A stretch of 64,000 bases of DNA from Roseivirga echinicomitans (GCF_001592935.1 NZ_LRDB01000012.1:310001-374000); one strand, 5' to 3'; numbered from the stretch's first letter, positions 1 through 10,089 are shown. The notes: generated by a model not told the origin, from the letters alone. Numbers and translations are program-made.

Positions 1-2
1 CT

Positions 3-2216
3 CGTTCTTTGTTGTTTTTAGTCTGTTTTTTTGGAGCAATAAATCTTGCGCACTCTCAATCTGTTGAAGACAGCCTGAAGGTAGCCTTAAAGAATGCCCC
101 TGATTCTGGTAAAGTGCCTATTCTGATTAATTTAGCCAAGGTGTCACAGGATAATAATCAATCTTTAATCTACGCTAAGCAGGCATTGAGCTATGCTAAA
201 CTAGACTCAGAGAAGAGTTCTGCCGCAAATCAAATCGCCTGGACTTTCAAGAATCTATTTCAATTTGACTCAGCCAAGGTATATGTAAAAAAGGCACTTG
301 GTTACGCTGAGAAGGGAAATGATCTGTTGATAACCTCCGATGCCTATAGTACTTATGGGAGTGTGTTTTATAATATTGGAAGCTATGATAGTGCCCTCTT
401 TTACAATAAAAAAGCATTAGAATATCGTATTGAAGCAGGTGATAAACAGGCGCAAGCCGCTTCAATGAATAATATTTCAACGACACTTCAGCGGCTCTCG
501 AGGTATGGTGAATCGATGGAGTACATCAATCAGAGTATTTCGATCTATTTGGCATCAAATGATAAGAGAAGTGCGGCAGACTCATACCTTAATAAAGGTA
601 ATCTTCTAAACAGTCTGGGCGCTATGGATTCTGCATATGTAAGCTTTCAAAACGCCCTAAAAGAGTATGAATCACTTGGTTTGAAATCTATGATGCCCTA
701 TGCATTGATAAATATGGCAACAGTCGCGGTACATCTAGATCGTTTAGAGGAGGCGCAAAAAGGCTTTGTTAAGAGTAGAGATATTCTGCTGGAAGGAGAA
801 AAGAACCCTCAGTTGTTAGGTTTTTCATACAATGGAATTGGTGGAGTATACCAAACGAAAGACATGTATGACTCTGCTCTTCTTATGTTTTTAGAGGGAG
901 AGAAATATGCCTTGTTAGCTCAAAATGAGTACCTGATATCGATGGTCTATAATAATTTGGGAGATACCTATGCGCACAAGAAAGAGTATAAGACTGCAAT
1001 AACTTATCTTGATAAAGCGTACGAACTAAAAACTAAAATTGGTGATCAAGCAGGTTTGGCCTCAGTAAGCATAACTTTAGCTAGTACCTATGCGAATTTA
1101 AGAGATTATAAAAAGGCTGATAAATTTTACTTGGAGGGAATTAAGCTAGCTGAACAAGTTGATGACAAGGTAACAAAGCGAAAAGCTTATAACGAGATGT
1201 ATTTGTTTCAAAAGGAGATAGGAAATTTCTCACACTCGCTGGATTATTTAGAAAAGTTTATGGCATTGGACGACTCCTTGATCAATGATCGAAATCTAGA
1301 TAAAATTGCAGAACTCAATACCCAATACGAAACTGAAAAGAAAGAGCAGCAAATTGCTTTGCAAGACGCCCAATTGGGCGAACAAGAGTTGATGCTTGAG
1401 CGAAACCGCTTGCTGATGATCGGCTTGATTTTGATTGCCGTTCTATTCTTATCCGTCATATTCTTAATAAAAAACAGGGCTAAAAAGAATGAGCAGCTAA
1501 TTCTTCAAGAAGGCCAACTCAAGCTTCGCGATGCTGAATTAAATGCCGTAATCAATTCTCAAGAAAAAGAGCGTAGCCGTTTTGCAAGGGATTTGCATGA
1601 TGGCTTTGGTCAACTTATTTCTGTGCTTAAACTCAACCTTTCTGGACTTAATGATACCGATGCTCAATATCCTGAAAAACGGATGGAAGTATTCAAAAAT
1701 GGTGAGTCTGTAATTAATGACATGTATGCTGAACTCCGGTCCATTTGCTTCGATTTAATGCCTCAAACTTTAGTGAAAAAAGGAGTGACTATTGCGCTGA
1801 AGGAGTTTGGAGATCGCATTACACAAAGCAAAAAGGTGGTCTGCGAAGTTATAGTCTTTAGCAATAAAGAGCGACTTCCTGAGGTTGTGGAGATTTCGCT
1901 TTTTAGAATTTGTCAAGAGTGGGTGAACAATGTGATGAAATATGCTGAGGCGAGTCACATCACCATTCAACTGACCAGAGATGAGGAGGAGCTAACCTTA
2001 ACTGTAGAAGACAATGGAAAAGGCTTTGAGGCTGATCTCTTTTATAGTGGCAAAGGTAATGGTTGGAAGAATATTCAAACTCGACTGAACTTAATCAAAG
2101 GAGAATTCGATCTAGACACCCAACCAAACAGAGGAGGTACCATGATGACGGTTAATTTACTAGAGGTAGAAATGAAAGAAGTTTCTGCTAATGCAGAAAG
2201 GAGTATTACGGTTTAA
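3..2216 (+). CDS. TPR-containing sensor histidine kinase (first of a tandem pair), 5' end cut by window
   Basis: The reading frame is open to the window edge. The first start-like codon is TTG at 9, but a hydrophobic signal sequence ending AHSQ runs from the very start, so the true start probably lies just upstream. Numbering from 9: tetratricopeptide-like helices at about 40-430, presumably periplasmic; one membrane segment at about 468-488; a HisKA_3 dimerisation domain with phospho-acceptor H530 in RDLHDG; and an HATPase domain with an N box (EWVNNVMKYAE) and G boxes (DNGKGF, GKGNGW). It should autophosphorylate and pass phosphate to a NarL/LuxR-type regulator, most likely the one at 4327. 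The catalytic half closely matches the next gene; the TPR half is diverged. Confidence 0.88.
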   Translation, partial: RSLLFLVCFFGAINLAHSQSVEDSLKVALKNAPDSGKVPILINLAKVSQDNNQSLIYAKQALSYAKLDSEKSSAANQIAWTFKNLFQFDSAKVYVKKALGYAEKGNDLLITSDAYSTYGSVFYNIGSYDSALFYNKKALEYRIEAGDKQAQAASMNNISTTLQRLSRYGESMEYINQSISIYLASNDKRSAADSYLNKGNLLNSLGAMDSAYVSFQNALKEYESLGLKSMMPYALINMATVAVHLDRLEEAQKGFVKSRDILLEGEKNPQLLGFSYNGIGGVYQTKDMYDSALLMFLEGEKYALLAQNEYLISMVYNNLGDTYAHKKEYKTAITYLDKAYELKTKIGDQAGLASVSITLASTYANLRDYKKADKFYLEGIKLAEQVDDKVTKRKAYNEMYLFQKEIGNFSHSLDYLEKFMALDDSLINDRNLDKIAELNTQYETEKKEQQIALQDAQLGEQELMLERNRLLMIGLILIAVLFLSVIFLIKNRAKKNEQLILQEGQLKLRDAELNAVINSQEKERSRFARDLHDGFGQLISVLKLNLSGLNDTDAQYPEKRMEVFKNGESVINDMYAELRSICFDLMPQTLVKKGVTIALKEFGDRITQSKKVVCEVIVFSNKERLPEVVEISLFRICQEWVNNVMKYAEASHITIQLTRDEEELTLTVEDNGKGFEADLFYSGKGNGWKNIQTRLNLIKGEFDLDTQPNRGGTMMTVNLLEVEMKEVSANAERSITV

Positions 2217-2291
2217 TCATTTTTTTTCAATAGTTTTATTCTGTGTGTGTGGTTTGGTCAAATCACTTTTTCTGTCAATAATCTCATTTTG

Positions 2292-4238
2292 ATGAAGAAG
2301 TATTTTTATGTGTTGTTAATCGTCTTGTTGCCAAATATATCGTTGGGCCAAGATTTATTTCGTTTTAAACAACTGGTCAGGAAAGCGGAGTCTAATTATT
2401 ACGTTAATCCAGATAGTACACTTTACTATGCGAAGGAGTTAGTCACAGAAGCCAGTAGGGCTAATGATCTTTATTTTTTAGGAGAAGGTAATCGGTTGAT
2501 AGGTGTTTATTATCAGTTGAGTGCCAAACCCGATTCTGCATTATATAATTTTGAAGAAGCCATCACCATTTATAAGCAAATCAAGGATTCTACACAGTTG
2601 ATTAGGGTAATGATATCGGCAGGAGTGATGGAAACAGGTTTGGGTAATTATAACAAAGCCTTGACCCGTTTCTTGGAAGGCCAACTGGTTGCTGAAAAAG
2701 TAGGGAACGAGGCTTATAGGTTGCGCACCGTGGCAGAAATTGGACGTATTTACTCTATTCAAGGCGAGCATCAAAAGGCCCTTAAGCAGATGCAATATTA
2801 TTATGCTAAGGTAAAGGACTCTAATGAGGTTAGCGAGGTGGCTGCTGCACTTAATTACCTCACTGGTGAATTCATGCTGCTTGATATTCATGATAGTAGC
2901 CTCTATTACCTAGAGAAGAATCTAGAAGTGCAAAAGAAGCTTGATTTCCCTATCGGTATAGCAGCTGTGCTTCAAAATAGGGCCACTGTTTATGGTAAAA
3001 TGGCGATGCCTGAAAGAGCTTTGGTAGATTTTGAGCAAGCTTTGGACTACTACCGAAAAGCCAATTTCAGTCAAGGGATTGGTCAAGTGAGTATCAACAG
3101 CTCGGCAGTTTTTATTGGAAAAAGAGACTTTAAGAAGGCTATAGAACTATTAAACGAAGGGGTTTATCATAGTTTCTTAATAAAAGATTATCATACACTT
3201 AGGGCTCAATACTATGAGCTGGCCAGTGCTTATGATTCAATTGGAGACAAGGCGCATGCATTTGAATCTTTTAAGAATTTCTCTGCGATGAACGATACGC
3301 TGATGAGCATCGATAAGCAACGTACAATGTCTGATTTGTTCACCAAGTACGAGACGAAAGAAAAAGAGCAGCAAATAGAACTACAACAGTCTTCTTTAAT
3401 TGCTCAAGAGGCCCATTTAGAAAGAAATCAAACATTGATTATTGGTTTGGTATTTATTGCGTTGTTGTTGGTTATCCTAGTTCTACTCAATAGAAATAGG
3501 GCCAAAAAGAAAGAACAATTAATAAAACAAGAAGCTCAACTCAATCTTCGCGATGCTGAATTAAACGCAGTCATCAACTCTCAAGAAAAAGAACGCAACC
3601 GCTTTGCAAGGGATTTGCACGATGGCTTTGGTCAACTAATTTCTGTTCTCAAACTCAATCTTTCTTCCCTTACCGATAAGGATGCACAACAACCAGAGAA
3701 AAGGTTGGAAGTATTCCAGAATGGAGAATCAGTCATCAATGATATGTATGCGGAATTGAGGTCCATTTGCTTTGATTTAATGCCACAAACGTTGGTGAAA
3801 AATGGACTTGGCGTGGCCTTAAGAGAGTTTGGTGATCGAATTACACAAAGTAAAAAAGTGGTTTGTGAGGTAATGGTATTTGGTGATGAAGAACGTTTGC
3901 CAGGGCTTATGGAGATTTCGCTTTTTAGAATTTGCCAAGAGTGGGTAAACAATGTGATGAAATACGCAGAGGCAAGTCACATCACCATTCAGTTGACCAG
4001 GGATGAAACCGAACTTACCTTGACCGTAGAAGATGACGGAAAGGGCTTTGATGCTGAACTCTTTTATAGTGGCAAAGGGAATGGCTGGAAAAACATCCAA
4101 ACTCGTCTGAACCTGATCAAAGGTGAATTCGATTTAGATACCCATCCAGATAGGCGTGGCAGCATGGTGACCGTTAATTTATCTGACGCGTCAATCATAA
4201 AAATACCCACCAGTACTGAAGACCAAATCACGGCTTGA
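2292..4238 (+). CDS. TPR-containing sensor histidine kinase (second of a tandem pair)
   Basis: The frame extends upstream to 2247, but ATG 2292 is chosen because it is followed directly by a signal peptide (MKKYFYVLLIVLLPNISLGQ). Architecture matches the preceding gene: periplasmic TPR-like region about 25-370, membrane helix about 382-400, coiled linker, HisKA_3 with phospho-acceptor H443 in RDLHDG, then HATPase with N box and DDGKGF / GKGNGW glycine boxes. From the membrane linker to the C-terminus it is nearly identical to the upstream kinase, while the sensor parts differ strongly. That suggests a tandem duplication with sensor divergence, or gene conversion over the catalytic half. The response regulator follows 88 bases downstream. 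Confidence 0.9.
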   Translation: MKKYFYVLLIVLLPNISLGQDLFRFKQLVRKAESNYYVNPDSTLYYAKELVTEASRANDLYFLGEGNRLIGVYYQLSAKPDSALYNFEEAITIYKQIKDSTQLIRVMISAGVMETGLGNYNKALTRFLEGQLVAEKVGNEAYRLRTVAEIGRIYSIQGEHQKALKQMQYYYAKVKDSNEVSEVAAALNYLTGEFMLLDIHDSSLYYLEKNLEVQKKLDFPIGIAAVLQNRATVYGKMAMPERALVDFEQALDYYRKANFSQGIGQVSINSSAVFIGKRDFKKAIELLNEGVYHSFLIKDYHTLRAQYYELASAYDSIGDKAHAFESFKNFSAMNDTLMSIDKQRTMSDLFTKYETKEKEQQIELQQSSLIAQEAHLERNQTLIIGLVFIALLLVILVLLNRNRAKKKEQLIKQEAQLNLRDAELNAVINSQEKERNRFARDLHDGFGQLISVLKLNLSSLTDKDAQQPEKRLEVFQNGESVINDMYAELRSICFDLMPQTLVKNGLGVALREFGDRITQSKKVVCEVMVFGDEERLPGLMEISLFRICQEWVNNVMKYAEASHITIQLTRDETELTLTVEDDGKGFDAELFYSGKGNGWKNIQTRLNLIKGEFDLDTHPDRRGSMVTVNLSDASIIKIPTSTEDQITA

Positions 4239-4326
4239 TCGGATATTTTTAATAGATTAGAGAGAATACCTTGCCATCATGAAATGGTTGTTCAATTTTG
4301 TGGGCAAGGAACAAATAGCAGAAACA

Positions 4327-4944
4327 ATGAAAATCCTCCTTGTCGATGATCACTCCATATTATTGGATGGCTTAAAAAAGCTGATTGAAGAAGATGAAAT
4401 GCTCTCTGTGGTAGATGCCGTTGGTTCTGTTCCAGACGCTATCCGCTCCATAGATAAGCACAAACCCGACTTAGTGATTACGGATTATAATTTAGGTGAT
4501 GATGACGGACTGAGCTTAGTGCAGAAATCAAAGCGTCTTTTTCCAGATATGAAATTCATCATTTTGAGCATGCATGATGAAGCCCATTTGGTAAAGGAAA
4601 TTTTGAAAGAAGGCGTAAATGGTTATGTGTTGAAGAAAGACACTAAAGCAGAATTGATTGAAGCCATTTATGCGGTAAGAGGAGGGAAGATGTATATGTC
4701 CACCGATATTAATGCCATGTTGGTGAAAAGCCTTTACGAGCCCGATGAAGGAAAGCTATTGACTTCACGTGAGCGCGAAATTCTAAAACTGATTTCTCAG
4801 GAATATTCCAACAGACAAATTGCGGAAGAGCTTTTTATCAGTGAACGTACTGTAGAAACTCACAGAAAGAACATTTTTCGCAAAACAAAAACCAGCTCTT
4901 TAGTGGGACTTATCAAATTTGCCTACGCGAATAATTTGATCTAA
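4327..4944 (+). CDS. NarL/LuxR-family response regulator
   Basis: An in-frame start exists at 4279, but ATG 4327 opens exactly at the canonical receiver beta strand (MKILLVDDHS). The receiver has acidic pair D7-D8, phospho-acceptor D53 (VITDYNLG) and the conserved lysine in YVLKKD. The C-terminal GerE/LuxR helix-turn-helix covers about 140-205 (LTSREREILKLIS, ISERTVETHRKNI). It should be phosphorylated by one or both HisKA_3 kinases immediately upstream and then bind DNA. All three genes are co-directional with short gaps and probably form one signalling unit. No targets can be read from sequence; the run of envelope-protein genes downstream is the obvious neighbourhood candidate (inference). 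Confidence 0.92.
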   Translation: MKILLVDDHSILLDGLKKLIEEDEMLSVVDAVGSVPDAIRSIDKHKPDLVITDYNLGDDDGLSLVQKSKRLFPDMKFIILSMHDEAHLVKEILKEGVNGYVLKKDTKAELIEAIYAVRGGKMYMSTDINAMLVKSLYEPDEGKLLTSREREILKLISQEYSNRQIAEELFISERTVETHRKNIFRKTKTSSLVGLIKFAYANNLI

Positions 4945-4985
4945 TACCATTTAAACCTCTATAAAATTCATATTTGAGCTTTACT

Positions 4986-5005
4986 CATCCGTGCCAGCAC
5001 GGATG
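4986..5005. repeat. Palindrome a of a GTRCYRGYAC-centred family
   Basis: Perfect inverted repeat with 9-bp arms (CATCCGTGC / GCACGGATG) and a 2-base centre CA, between the response regulator and the large secreted protein. Its core, GTGCCAGCAC, resembles the cores of palindromes at 8133-8160 and 10227-10254, so it may be a dispersed REP-like element rather than a gene-specific terminator. It has no flanking T-run. Confidence 0.55.
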
Positions 5006-5115
5006 CAAATACCCCATCCCTAGCGTATTCTTTCTGATACAGAGTGGTTTTAATTTTACATTAATCCAAAGGCTTGATTTTCAATCGCCTTGATTGACCA
5101 CTAAATACTGTACTC

Positions 5116-8073
5116 ATGAAAAATTCCGTCTTACTCTTATTTATGGTTTTTGCTTTTTCTGCAAAGGCTCAAATACTGGAAACTACCACTTTAGCATCTA
5201 AAGGTGTGAAAGGTAAAGTCAACAGTATTGTAAATTCATACTATGAATTTGTAGCGGAAAAAGGGCTTCAAAAATCTGTGATTGAAATTGAGAAATTTGA
5301 CAAAAACGGCAACCTAATAAGCATAAGCCGAGATGAACTCTTAACTGGAAATAAGTATGAATACACTTACGAGTTGGATAAAAAGGGAGTTTTGGGGGTT
5401 GAGAAAATTGCCAATGGTGCTACAGGGTTAAACTTGCGCAACACTAAGTATGACTATAAAAAGGGCTTACTAGCTACAACTACTCAAGTGCAGGGCTTAA
5501 TTACTACGGTTAAGAACTATGGCTATAATGACAAGGATCAACTTATAGAAACTGAGGTGGTCGAGGATGAAGAGGTTAAAGGAGTAGTCTACAGCGAAAG
5601 AGATGAACAAAACAGAATTATCAAAACTTCACAGAAATTAAAGGGTGAAGAAGTGGTCAGTGTGATTTCTACATTTGAGTATAAAGATGAGGGTGTAAAT
5701 GAAATAACTGCCGAAACCAGAGCAACTGTTAATGGAACATTCTTTATCACCACTTTAACCGATAAAACAACAAAGCTGAAAGTTCAAGAAACTACCAAGA
5801 ACCTAGGAAATAACCAGCAATCTGTTTTGAAGCATTACTATGAAAGCGATGCTCAAGGAAGCTGGATTAAAAGTGAGGTATTAGATGAGCAATTTGGAAG
5901 ATCCAGTTTAGTCTTACGCAAAATCACTTATGCCGATGGACAAACTACGGGTAGAACTGAAATGGCTCCAGAAGACAATAGAGCACAGTATTTCAGACAA
6001 TACTCTAATGTAAGTGTAGCCATTAACGGCAAAATAGTACCAGCTACCAGTCCTAACCTTATTTCTGGTACGGACGATTACATTACTTATGTAAGCTCAA
6101 TAAATGCTACGGTTATATTAAAGGGCTATAACAAATCATCGAATCATACCACTTGGCATGAGGGTGTAATTGTATCCCATAATCCTGAAGATATTTTCTG
6201 GGCAGGTGGGCCTAATTACCCAACTATTTTCCAAAAAGGGCTTATTGTAACTACAGGAAAATACAGATATGATGTAGGAGCTAATAGTATTAATTATTTA
6301 ACCAGTCAGAACAAATCATTCTTAGCTATTAAAGAGCCAGAAGAAAAGCCTGGGCTTAAGAAGGCAGAGTTATTAGAAGATAATCGGTTTTGGGCTAAAA
6401 TGACAGATAGTACCTATGTTTTGGTTTCAAAAGGTTATGGTGTAACTATCAGAAAACAACTAGAACTAGATGGAGGGGATAAGTTGATATTGTCATACCT
6501 TGGTGGGGCTGATGGTTGGTTTATCTTGCCTAATTATAGAACAAAATTTGATGAAGGTAAGCCAGGTGATATACACAATACGGAATACTTAGAGGAGCCG
6601 CTTAAGCAATTAAAAGAACGCTATCCCTCTATTAATTTTAGCAGTATTGTTTACGACAACCTTCCCCTAAATAAATATCGATTAAAAACGGTTGATGGCA
6701 CCGTAGTCTCTGGTATTGCCGAAACAGCCACTTGGGCTCCAGATAAACAACAAGTTCTATACTTTCCACTTACTTCGGCTTATTATAGGTTAGATGGTTT
6801 CTATGATAAAGCAGATGATAAGGAATTTGCGAATCAACCCTTAACCTTACTGTCAAAGGGAGAGAAATCGATTTACTACTTATATAACGAGAATAAAAAC
6901 ATCACCTACTTTGTAGAGGGCAGGCGCTTAATCAAGAGTAATTTAGGCTCACGTAAATTGTATGCCGATCAAGGAAAATATGGCGCAGTAGTTTATGATT
7001 CAACCACGAACGCAAGCTACGGCATGCAATACGATTTGAAAGGAACAACTAAGATTGGCCCAATGAAGGCTTTGTCTTGGAATTCAGTTCAAACCTATAT
7101 CATGAAATTTGAAAAGGGGCAATGGGTCATTTTTGAAAAGGGTGAGGGAATGAGTAATTATGATTACAGTCTAATGGATGGTGATGATGTTGTTCATTTC
7201 TATACTAATGCACTGAATGTAGTGAAGGCTTATCGTTTCAAAGGCTTTAAAAATATTGAGCCAGGCGATTTTCTACCTGCTGAGTTTGTGCCAGATAATG
7301 AGGTGGCAAGTTTAGCAACTAAATTAAAAGTGGACCCTTCAAAGCCTAAAGAAAAACCAGTAGTTACAAAAGCTCAACCAAATACCTTTAAGAGAATAGG
7401 AACTACCTATAATCTATGGGACGGAAACGGAGAGCCAGTGGTAGACTATTTGCAATTTTTTGGTAACCTAGGTAGTCCCGATGCCTATGTGCGTGATACA
7501 GCAAGAAGTATAACCTACGAGCTTAAGGGCTATTTTACCCAAGATAATATAGAAGGCTCAAGTAGAATAGTTATGGGGCCTACCGACTATAAGGTGTTAA
7601 AATGGGGAGATAAAAATGTTGCGTTTTTCATCAATGGGAAATCGATAGTTGATGTAAAGCGTGTATATGTCAAGAACCAAGTAGACTCGGAAATGTGGGG
7701 CGAGGTGATTTATGATAGGCATAGCGGCTCAACTTTTTTAGCCGAGTACCCGCAAAAGGAAGGGTTCTATTTTGGCGCGCTTAATAAGCTTCTGGCCGAT
7801 AATGAAAAAACTGTTTTAGTTAAGCAAAAAGACGGTAAGTTCACATTAATTGTAGAGGGTGTGATTGATAAGAGTACAACATTCACAGTCGATATCTATC
7901 AAGGAGATCTTATTTATGTCAATAATGGCACAAGTCAGAAGGCGTATAGGTTCAAAGGTTTTGAAAAAGCTGAATACTTAGATCTTCTCTTTCCTGAAGT
8001 CATCCCTCAAGCCGAATTGAAGACTATTTTAAATGAGATTGACACGGCTAAGACTAAAGGCGGTAAGGATTGA
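5116..8073 (+). CDS. Large secreted protein of unknown function (985 aa)
   Basis: Starts with a clear signal peptide (MKNSVLLLFMVFAFSAKAQ), so it is exported. The first ~300 residues carry short beta-rich motifs such as FDKNGNLI and YGYNDKDQLIETE that resemble YD/RHS-like or antitoxin-type wrap repeats; this is a loose resemblance, not a family call. The remainder is built of repeated beta-rich segments. An eight-residue motif KAYRFKGF occurs twice, at about 704-711 and 942-949, each followed by a similar acidic/proline stretch, so the C-terminal half contains at least two copies of one module. There is no lipobox, no membrane helix after the signal, and no recognisable T9SS C-terminal domain. 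Function unknown. Confidence 0.75.
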   Translation: MKNSVLLLFMVFAFSAKAQILETTTLASKGVKGKVNSIVNSYYEFVAEKGLQKSVIEIEKFDKNGNLISISRDELLTGNKYEYTYELDKKGVLGVEKIANGATGLNLRNTKYDYKKGLLATTTQVQGLITTVKNYGYNDKDQLIETEVVEDEEVKGVVYSERDEQNRIIKTSQKLKGEEVVSVISTFEYKDEGVNEITAETRATVNGTFFITTLTDKTTKLKVQETTKNLGNNQQSVLKHYYESDAQGSWIKSEVLDEQFGRSSLVLRKITYADGQTTGRTEMAPEDNRAQYFRQYSNVSVAINGKIVPATSPNLISGTDDYITYVSSINATVILKGYNKSSNHTTWHEGVIVSHNPEDIFWAGGPNYPTIFQKGLIVTTGKYRYDVGANSINYLTSQNKSFLAIKEPEEKPGLKKAELLEDNRFWAKMTDSTYVLVSKGYGVTIRKQLELDGGDKLILSYLGGADGWFILPNYRTKFDEGKPGDIHNTEYLEEPLKQLKERYPSINFSSIVYDNLPLNKYRLKTVDGTVVSGIAETATWAPDKQQVLYFPLTSAYYRLDGFYDKADDKEFANQPLTLLSKGEKSIYYLYNENKNITYFVEGRRLIKSNLGSRKLYADQGKYGAVVYDSTTNASYGMQYDLKGTTKIGPMKALSWNSVQTYIMKFEKGQWVIFEKGEGMSNYDYSLMDGDDVVHFYTNALNVVKAYRFKGFKNIEPGDFLPAEFVPDNEVASLATKLKVDPSKPKEKPVVTKAQPNTFKRIGTTYNLWDGNGEPVVDYLQFFGNLGSPDAYVRDTARSITYELKGYFTQDNIEGSSRIVMGPTDYKVLKWGDKNVAFFINGKSIVDVKRVYVKNQVDSEMWGEVIYDRHSGSTFLAEYPQKEGFYFGALNKLLADNEKTVLVKQKDGKFTLIVEGVIDKSTTFTVDIYQGDLIYVNNGTSQKAYRFKGFEKAEYLDLLFPEVIPQAELKTILNEIDTAKTKGGKD

Positions 8074-8132
8074 TCATCATTCTTTTACTCTCCCTAATAC
8101 CACTCATGTTCCTCTTTCAAAGCTGAAATTGA

Positions 8133-8160
8133 TTTAACTCCGTACTGGTACGGAGTTAAA
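8133..8160. repeat. Palindrome b of the GTRCYRGYAC-centred family
   Basis: Perfect inverted repeat with 13-bp arms (TTTAACTCCGTAC / GTACGGAGTTAAA) around a TG centre, in the gap between the 985-aa and 287-aa protein genes. It could act as a transcription terminator or RNA stabiliser, but its core is related to those at 4986 and 10227, which favours a dispersed element. Confidence 0.55.
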
Positions 8161-8230
8161 AACACCGCTTAGGTTGTATGTTCTCAAGGCTTGAATTCAG
8201 GCAATTTTGAATAGTAATTAAAAACCTAAG

Positions 8231-9094
8231 ATGATGAAAAAGGTATTGGCTATCTGTATTTTAATTGGGCTTTCTAGCCATTCAGTTTTTGGCCAGGGCT
8301 ACGAAGTTTTAAATGACGACCCTTCGAAGCTAATCAAAGGACATGTTGCCTTAGAATATTTAACTGTTGATGCCGGCATGGCGAATGTAAGCGGTGCTTA
8401 TGCTTGGGCCTTGGGGGTCAATTCTTATTATCCTTTGTTGCCTTCTCTTGGTTTGGAAGGAAGTTTAAGAACACCGCTGTTAAAAATCGAATCTTCTGGA
8501 GGCTTGGCCCTTGCTGCTGAAGCTGGAGTAAGCAAAACCTTATTCTCGAAGACTAAATTAAAAGAGGATCTCAAAGTATTGATGAGTTTCAATCAGTCGC
8601 GATCGGGAGGCTTCGTAACGACCAGGTCGAGTACCCTAACCATGCCTGGGAATATAAGAACAGAGATGTTTGTTCGAGGAGGTGGTTATTACAGAAATAG
8701 TAGCTATGAACCAGACGAAGTTGGATTTAATACTACAATAAGCTCCATTACACATACAGGAGGCTATGTAGGAATCGGTATTTCAAAAGGCACATTCTTT
8801 CAGTTTAAGAGTGAAGAAACACAAGAAAAGTTCGCCCTCGGAAGCATCTTCAAATTCTATGCAGATGTACTCATTTTACCCACTAATATTAAAGATCCAG
8901 CTTACGATGATTCGAATGCAATCGGCTGGAGGCTAGGTGTAAAGTGGTACAATAGTCCATACAGCAGCGAAAGTGATTTTGGAAGAAAGAAAGGCTTCTT
9001 CGGCAATATGTTCGCTATTGGCGAACTGGGCACACGGCCATATGAGGGTGCCGTGATTACCGCTTCTGTTGGCTACATCATTAAGAAATTCTAG
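8231..9094 (+). CDS. Probable outer-membrane beta-barrel protein
   Basis: 287 residues with a signal peptide (cleavage after about SVFGQ). The mature part has alternating hydrophobic/polar strands and many glycine/aromatic turns, ending in VGYIIKKF with a terminal phenylalanine as in outer-membrane barrels. ATG codons occur at 8231 and 8234 and either could be used. No enzymatic motif is visible. It sits between two other exported proteins and may be co-expressed with the next gene 57 bases downstream. The family is not recognised; a porin-like or assembly role is only inference. Confidence 0.65.
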   Translation: MMKKVLAICILIGLSSHSVFGQGYEVLNDDPSKLIKGHVALEYLTVDAGMANVSGAYAWALGVNSYYPLLPSLGLEGSLRTPLLKIESSGGLALAAEAGVSKTLFSKTKLKEDLKVLMSFNQSRSGGFVTTRSSTLTMPGNIRTEMFVRGGGYYRNSSYEPDEVGFNTTISSITHTGGYVGIGISKGTFFQFKSEETQEKFALGSIFKFYADVLILPTNIKDPAYDDSNAIGWRLGVKWYNSPYSSESDFGRKKGFFGNMFAIGELGTRPYEGAVITASVGYIIKKF

Positions 9095-9150
9095 GAAATA
9101 TTACATAACATGAAATAACCATAAAATTAAACATATTAAAATTCATCACC

Positions 9151-10089
9151 ATGAAAAAGTTCACCCTATTATTAATCCTTGCAATGGCCACCATTGGCTT
9201 GAATGCACAAACAGACTGGTCCAAAGTCGACTATGTTAAAAAGTATAAAATGAAAACCAAAATATCTGGTGGTGTTGCTAAAACACTAAAAGGTAATCCC
9301 ACTTTCATTAATGATTACTATATATCCCAAGCCTCATTGATGAAGGGAAAGTCTCAGGCAGGGGTAATGCAAAAACAAGGAGTAGGTTCTGTATTCGCAG
9401 AGGCTGCATTAGCAGGAGTGAGTGCAGAGGCACTCCAGAAATTGATCGAAGAACTTCATGCTCAGTTTGTTCAGGAACTAAAAGGAATTGGCTTAACCAT
9501 TACTGATGGTCAATCCGTGATTGATGAGGCAAATAAAAGCGGTAAAGCGGACAGGAAAAACGCATGGATTGGGAAAACTGATGGCGAAGTTATTTTTGAT
9601 AAACTGGGGCTATTGGACAATACATCCGATATCAAAGAGATAAATATTTTCAGACCGAAGGATATGCCAATTTACTCAACATCGGCAAAAATACCGGGTA
9701 ACTTCTATAACAATGCCGCGAAGAAGGGTGATATGAACCTGATCAGCATCAATTATGTGATTCGATTTGCATCGTTTGATGGTAAAAAGAGTATGACTAG
9801 AAATAGTTTAACAACAGAAGCAGGGTTGTCCATACTGCCTAATGTTTCAATCACAAATCCAAAAGCGGCTTGGGGGTCAATAACTTTTGATAAGCCAATT
9901 GAAGGTGACAATGACTGGAGTAAAGGTTTAGTAGAGACTAATTCAAGAGATGGTTCTTTCTGGGGGCTTTCTTCAAAAGGTGAATATTCTATCCATGCTG
10001 ATGAAGCTAAGTACATTGAAGAGCTGAGACAAATCGTACTGAATACACAAAAAGCCATCGTAGCTCAAATTAAGTCCAACATGAAATAA
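9151..10089 (+). CDS. Secreted protein of unknown function (312 aa)
   Basis: Signal peptide MKKFTLLLILAMATIGLNAQ, then a mature domain of about 290 residues mixing charged helices with strands; no lipobox and no further membrane helix. The region around 70-120 (alanine-rich, EALQKLIEELHAQF) looks helical. No catalytic motif or known family is recognised. It follows the barrel protein by 57 bases and is followed by a terminator-like hairpin at 10189, so the two could form a small exported pair. Confidence 0.65.
   Translation: MKKFTLLLILAMATIGLNAQTDWSKVDYVKKYKMKTKISGGVAKTLKGNPTFINDYYISQASLMKGKSQAGVMQKQGVGSVFAEAALAGVSAEALQKLIEELHAQFVQELKGIGLTITDGQSVIDEANKSGKADRKNAWIGKTDGEVIFDKLGLLDNTSDIKEINIFRPKDMPIYSTSAKIPGNFYNNAAKKGDMNLISINYVIRFASFDGKKSMTRNSLTTEAGLSILPNVSITNPKAAWGSITFDKPIEGDNDWSKGLVETNSRDGSFWGLSSKGEYSIHADEAKYIEELRQIVLNTQKAIVAQIKSNMK

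Noticed and set aside
2247-2291. N-terminal extension of the second kinase
   Set aside because: The 15 extra residues would precede and mask a normal signal peptide; ATG 2292 is better.
4986-5005. Rho-independent terminator
   Set aside because: No T-run follows and the core is shared with two other palindromes; kept as a repeat.
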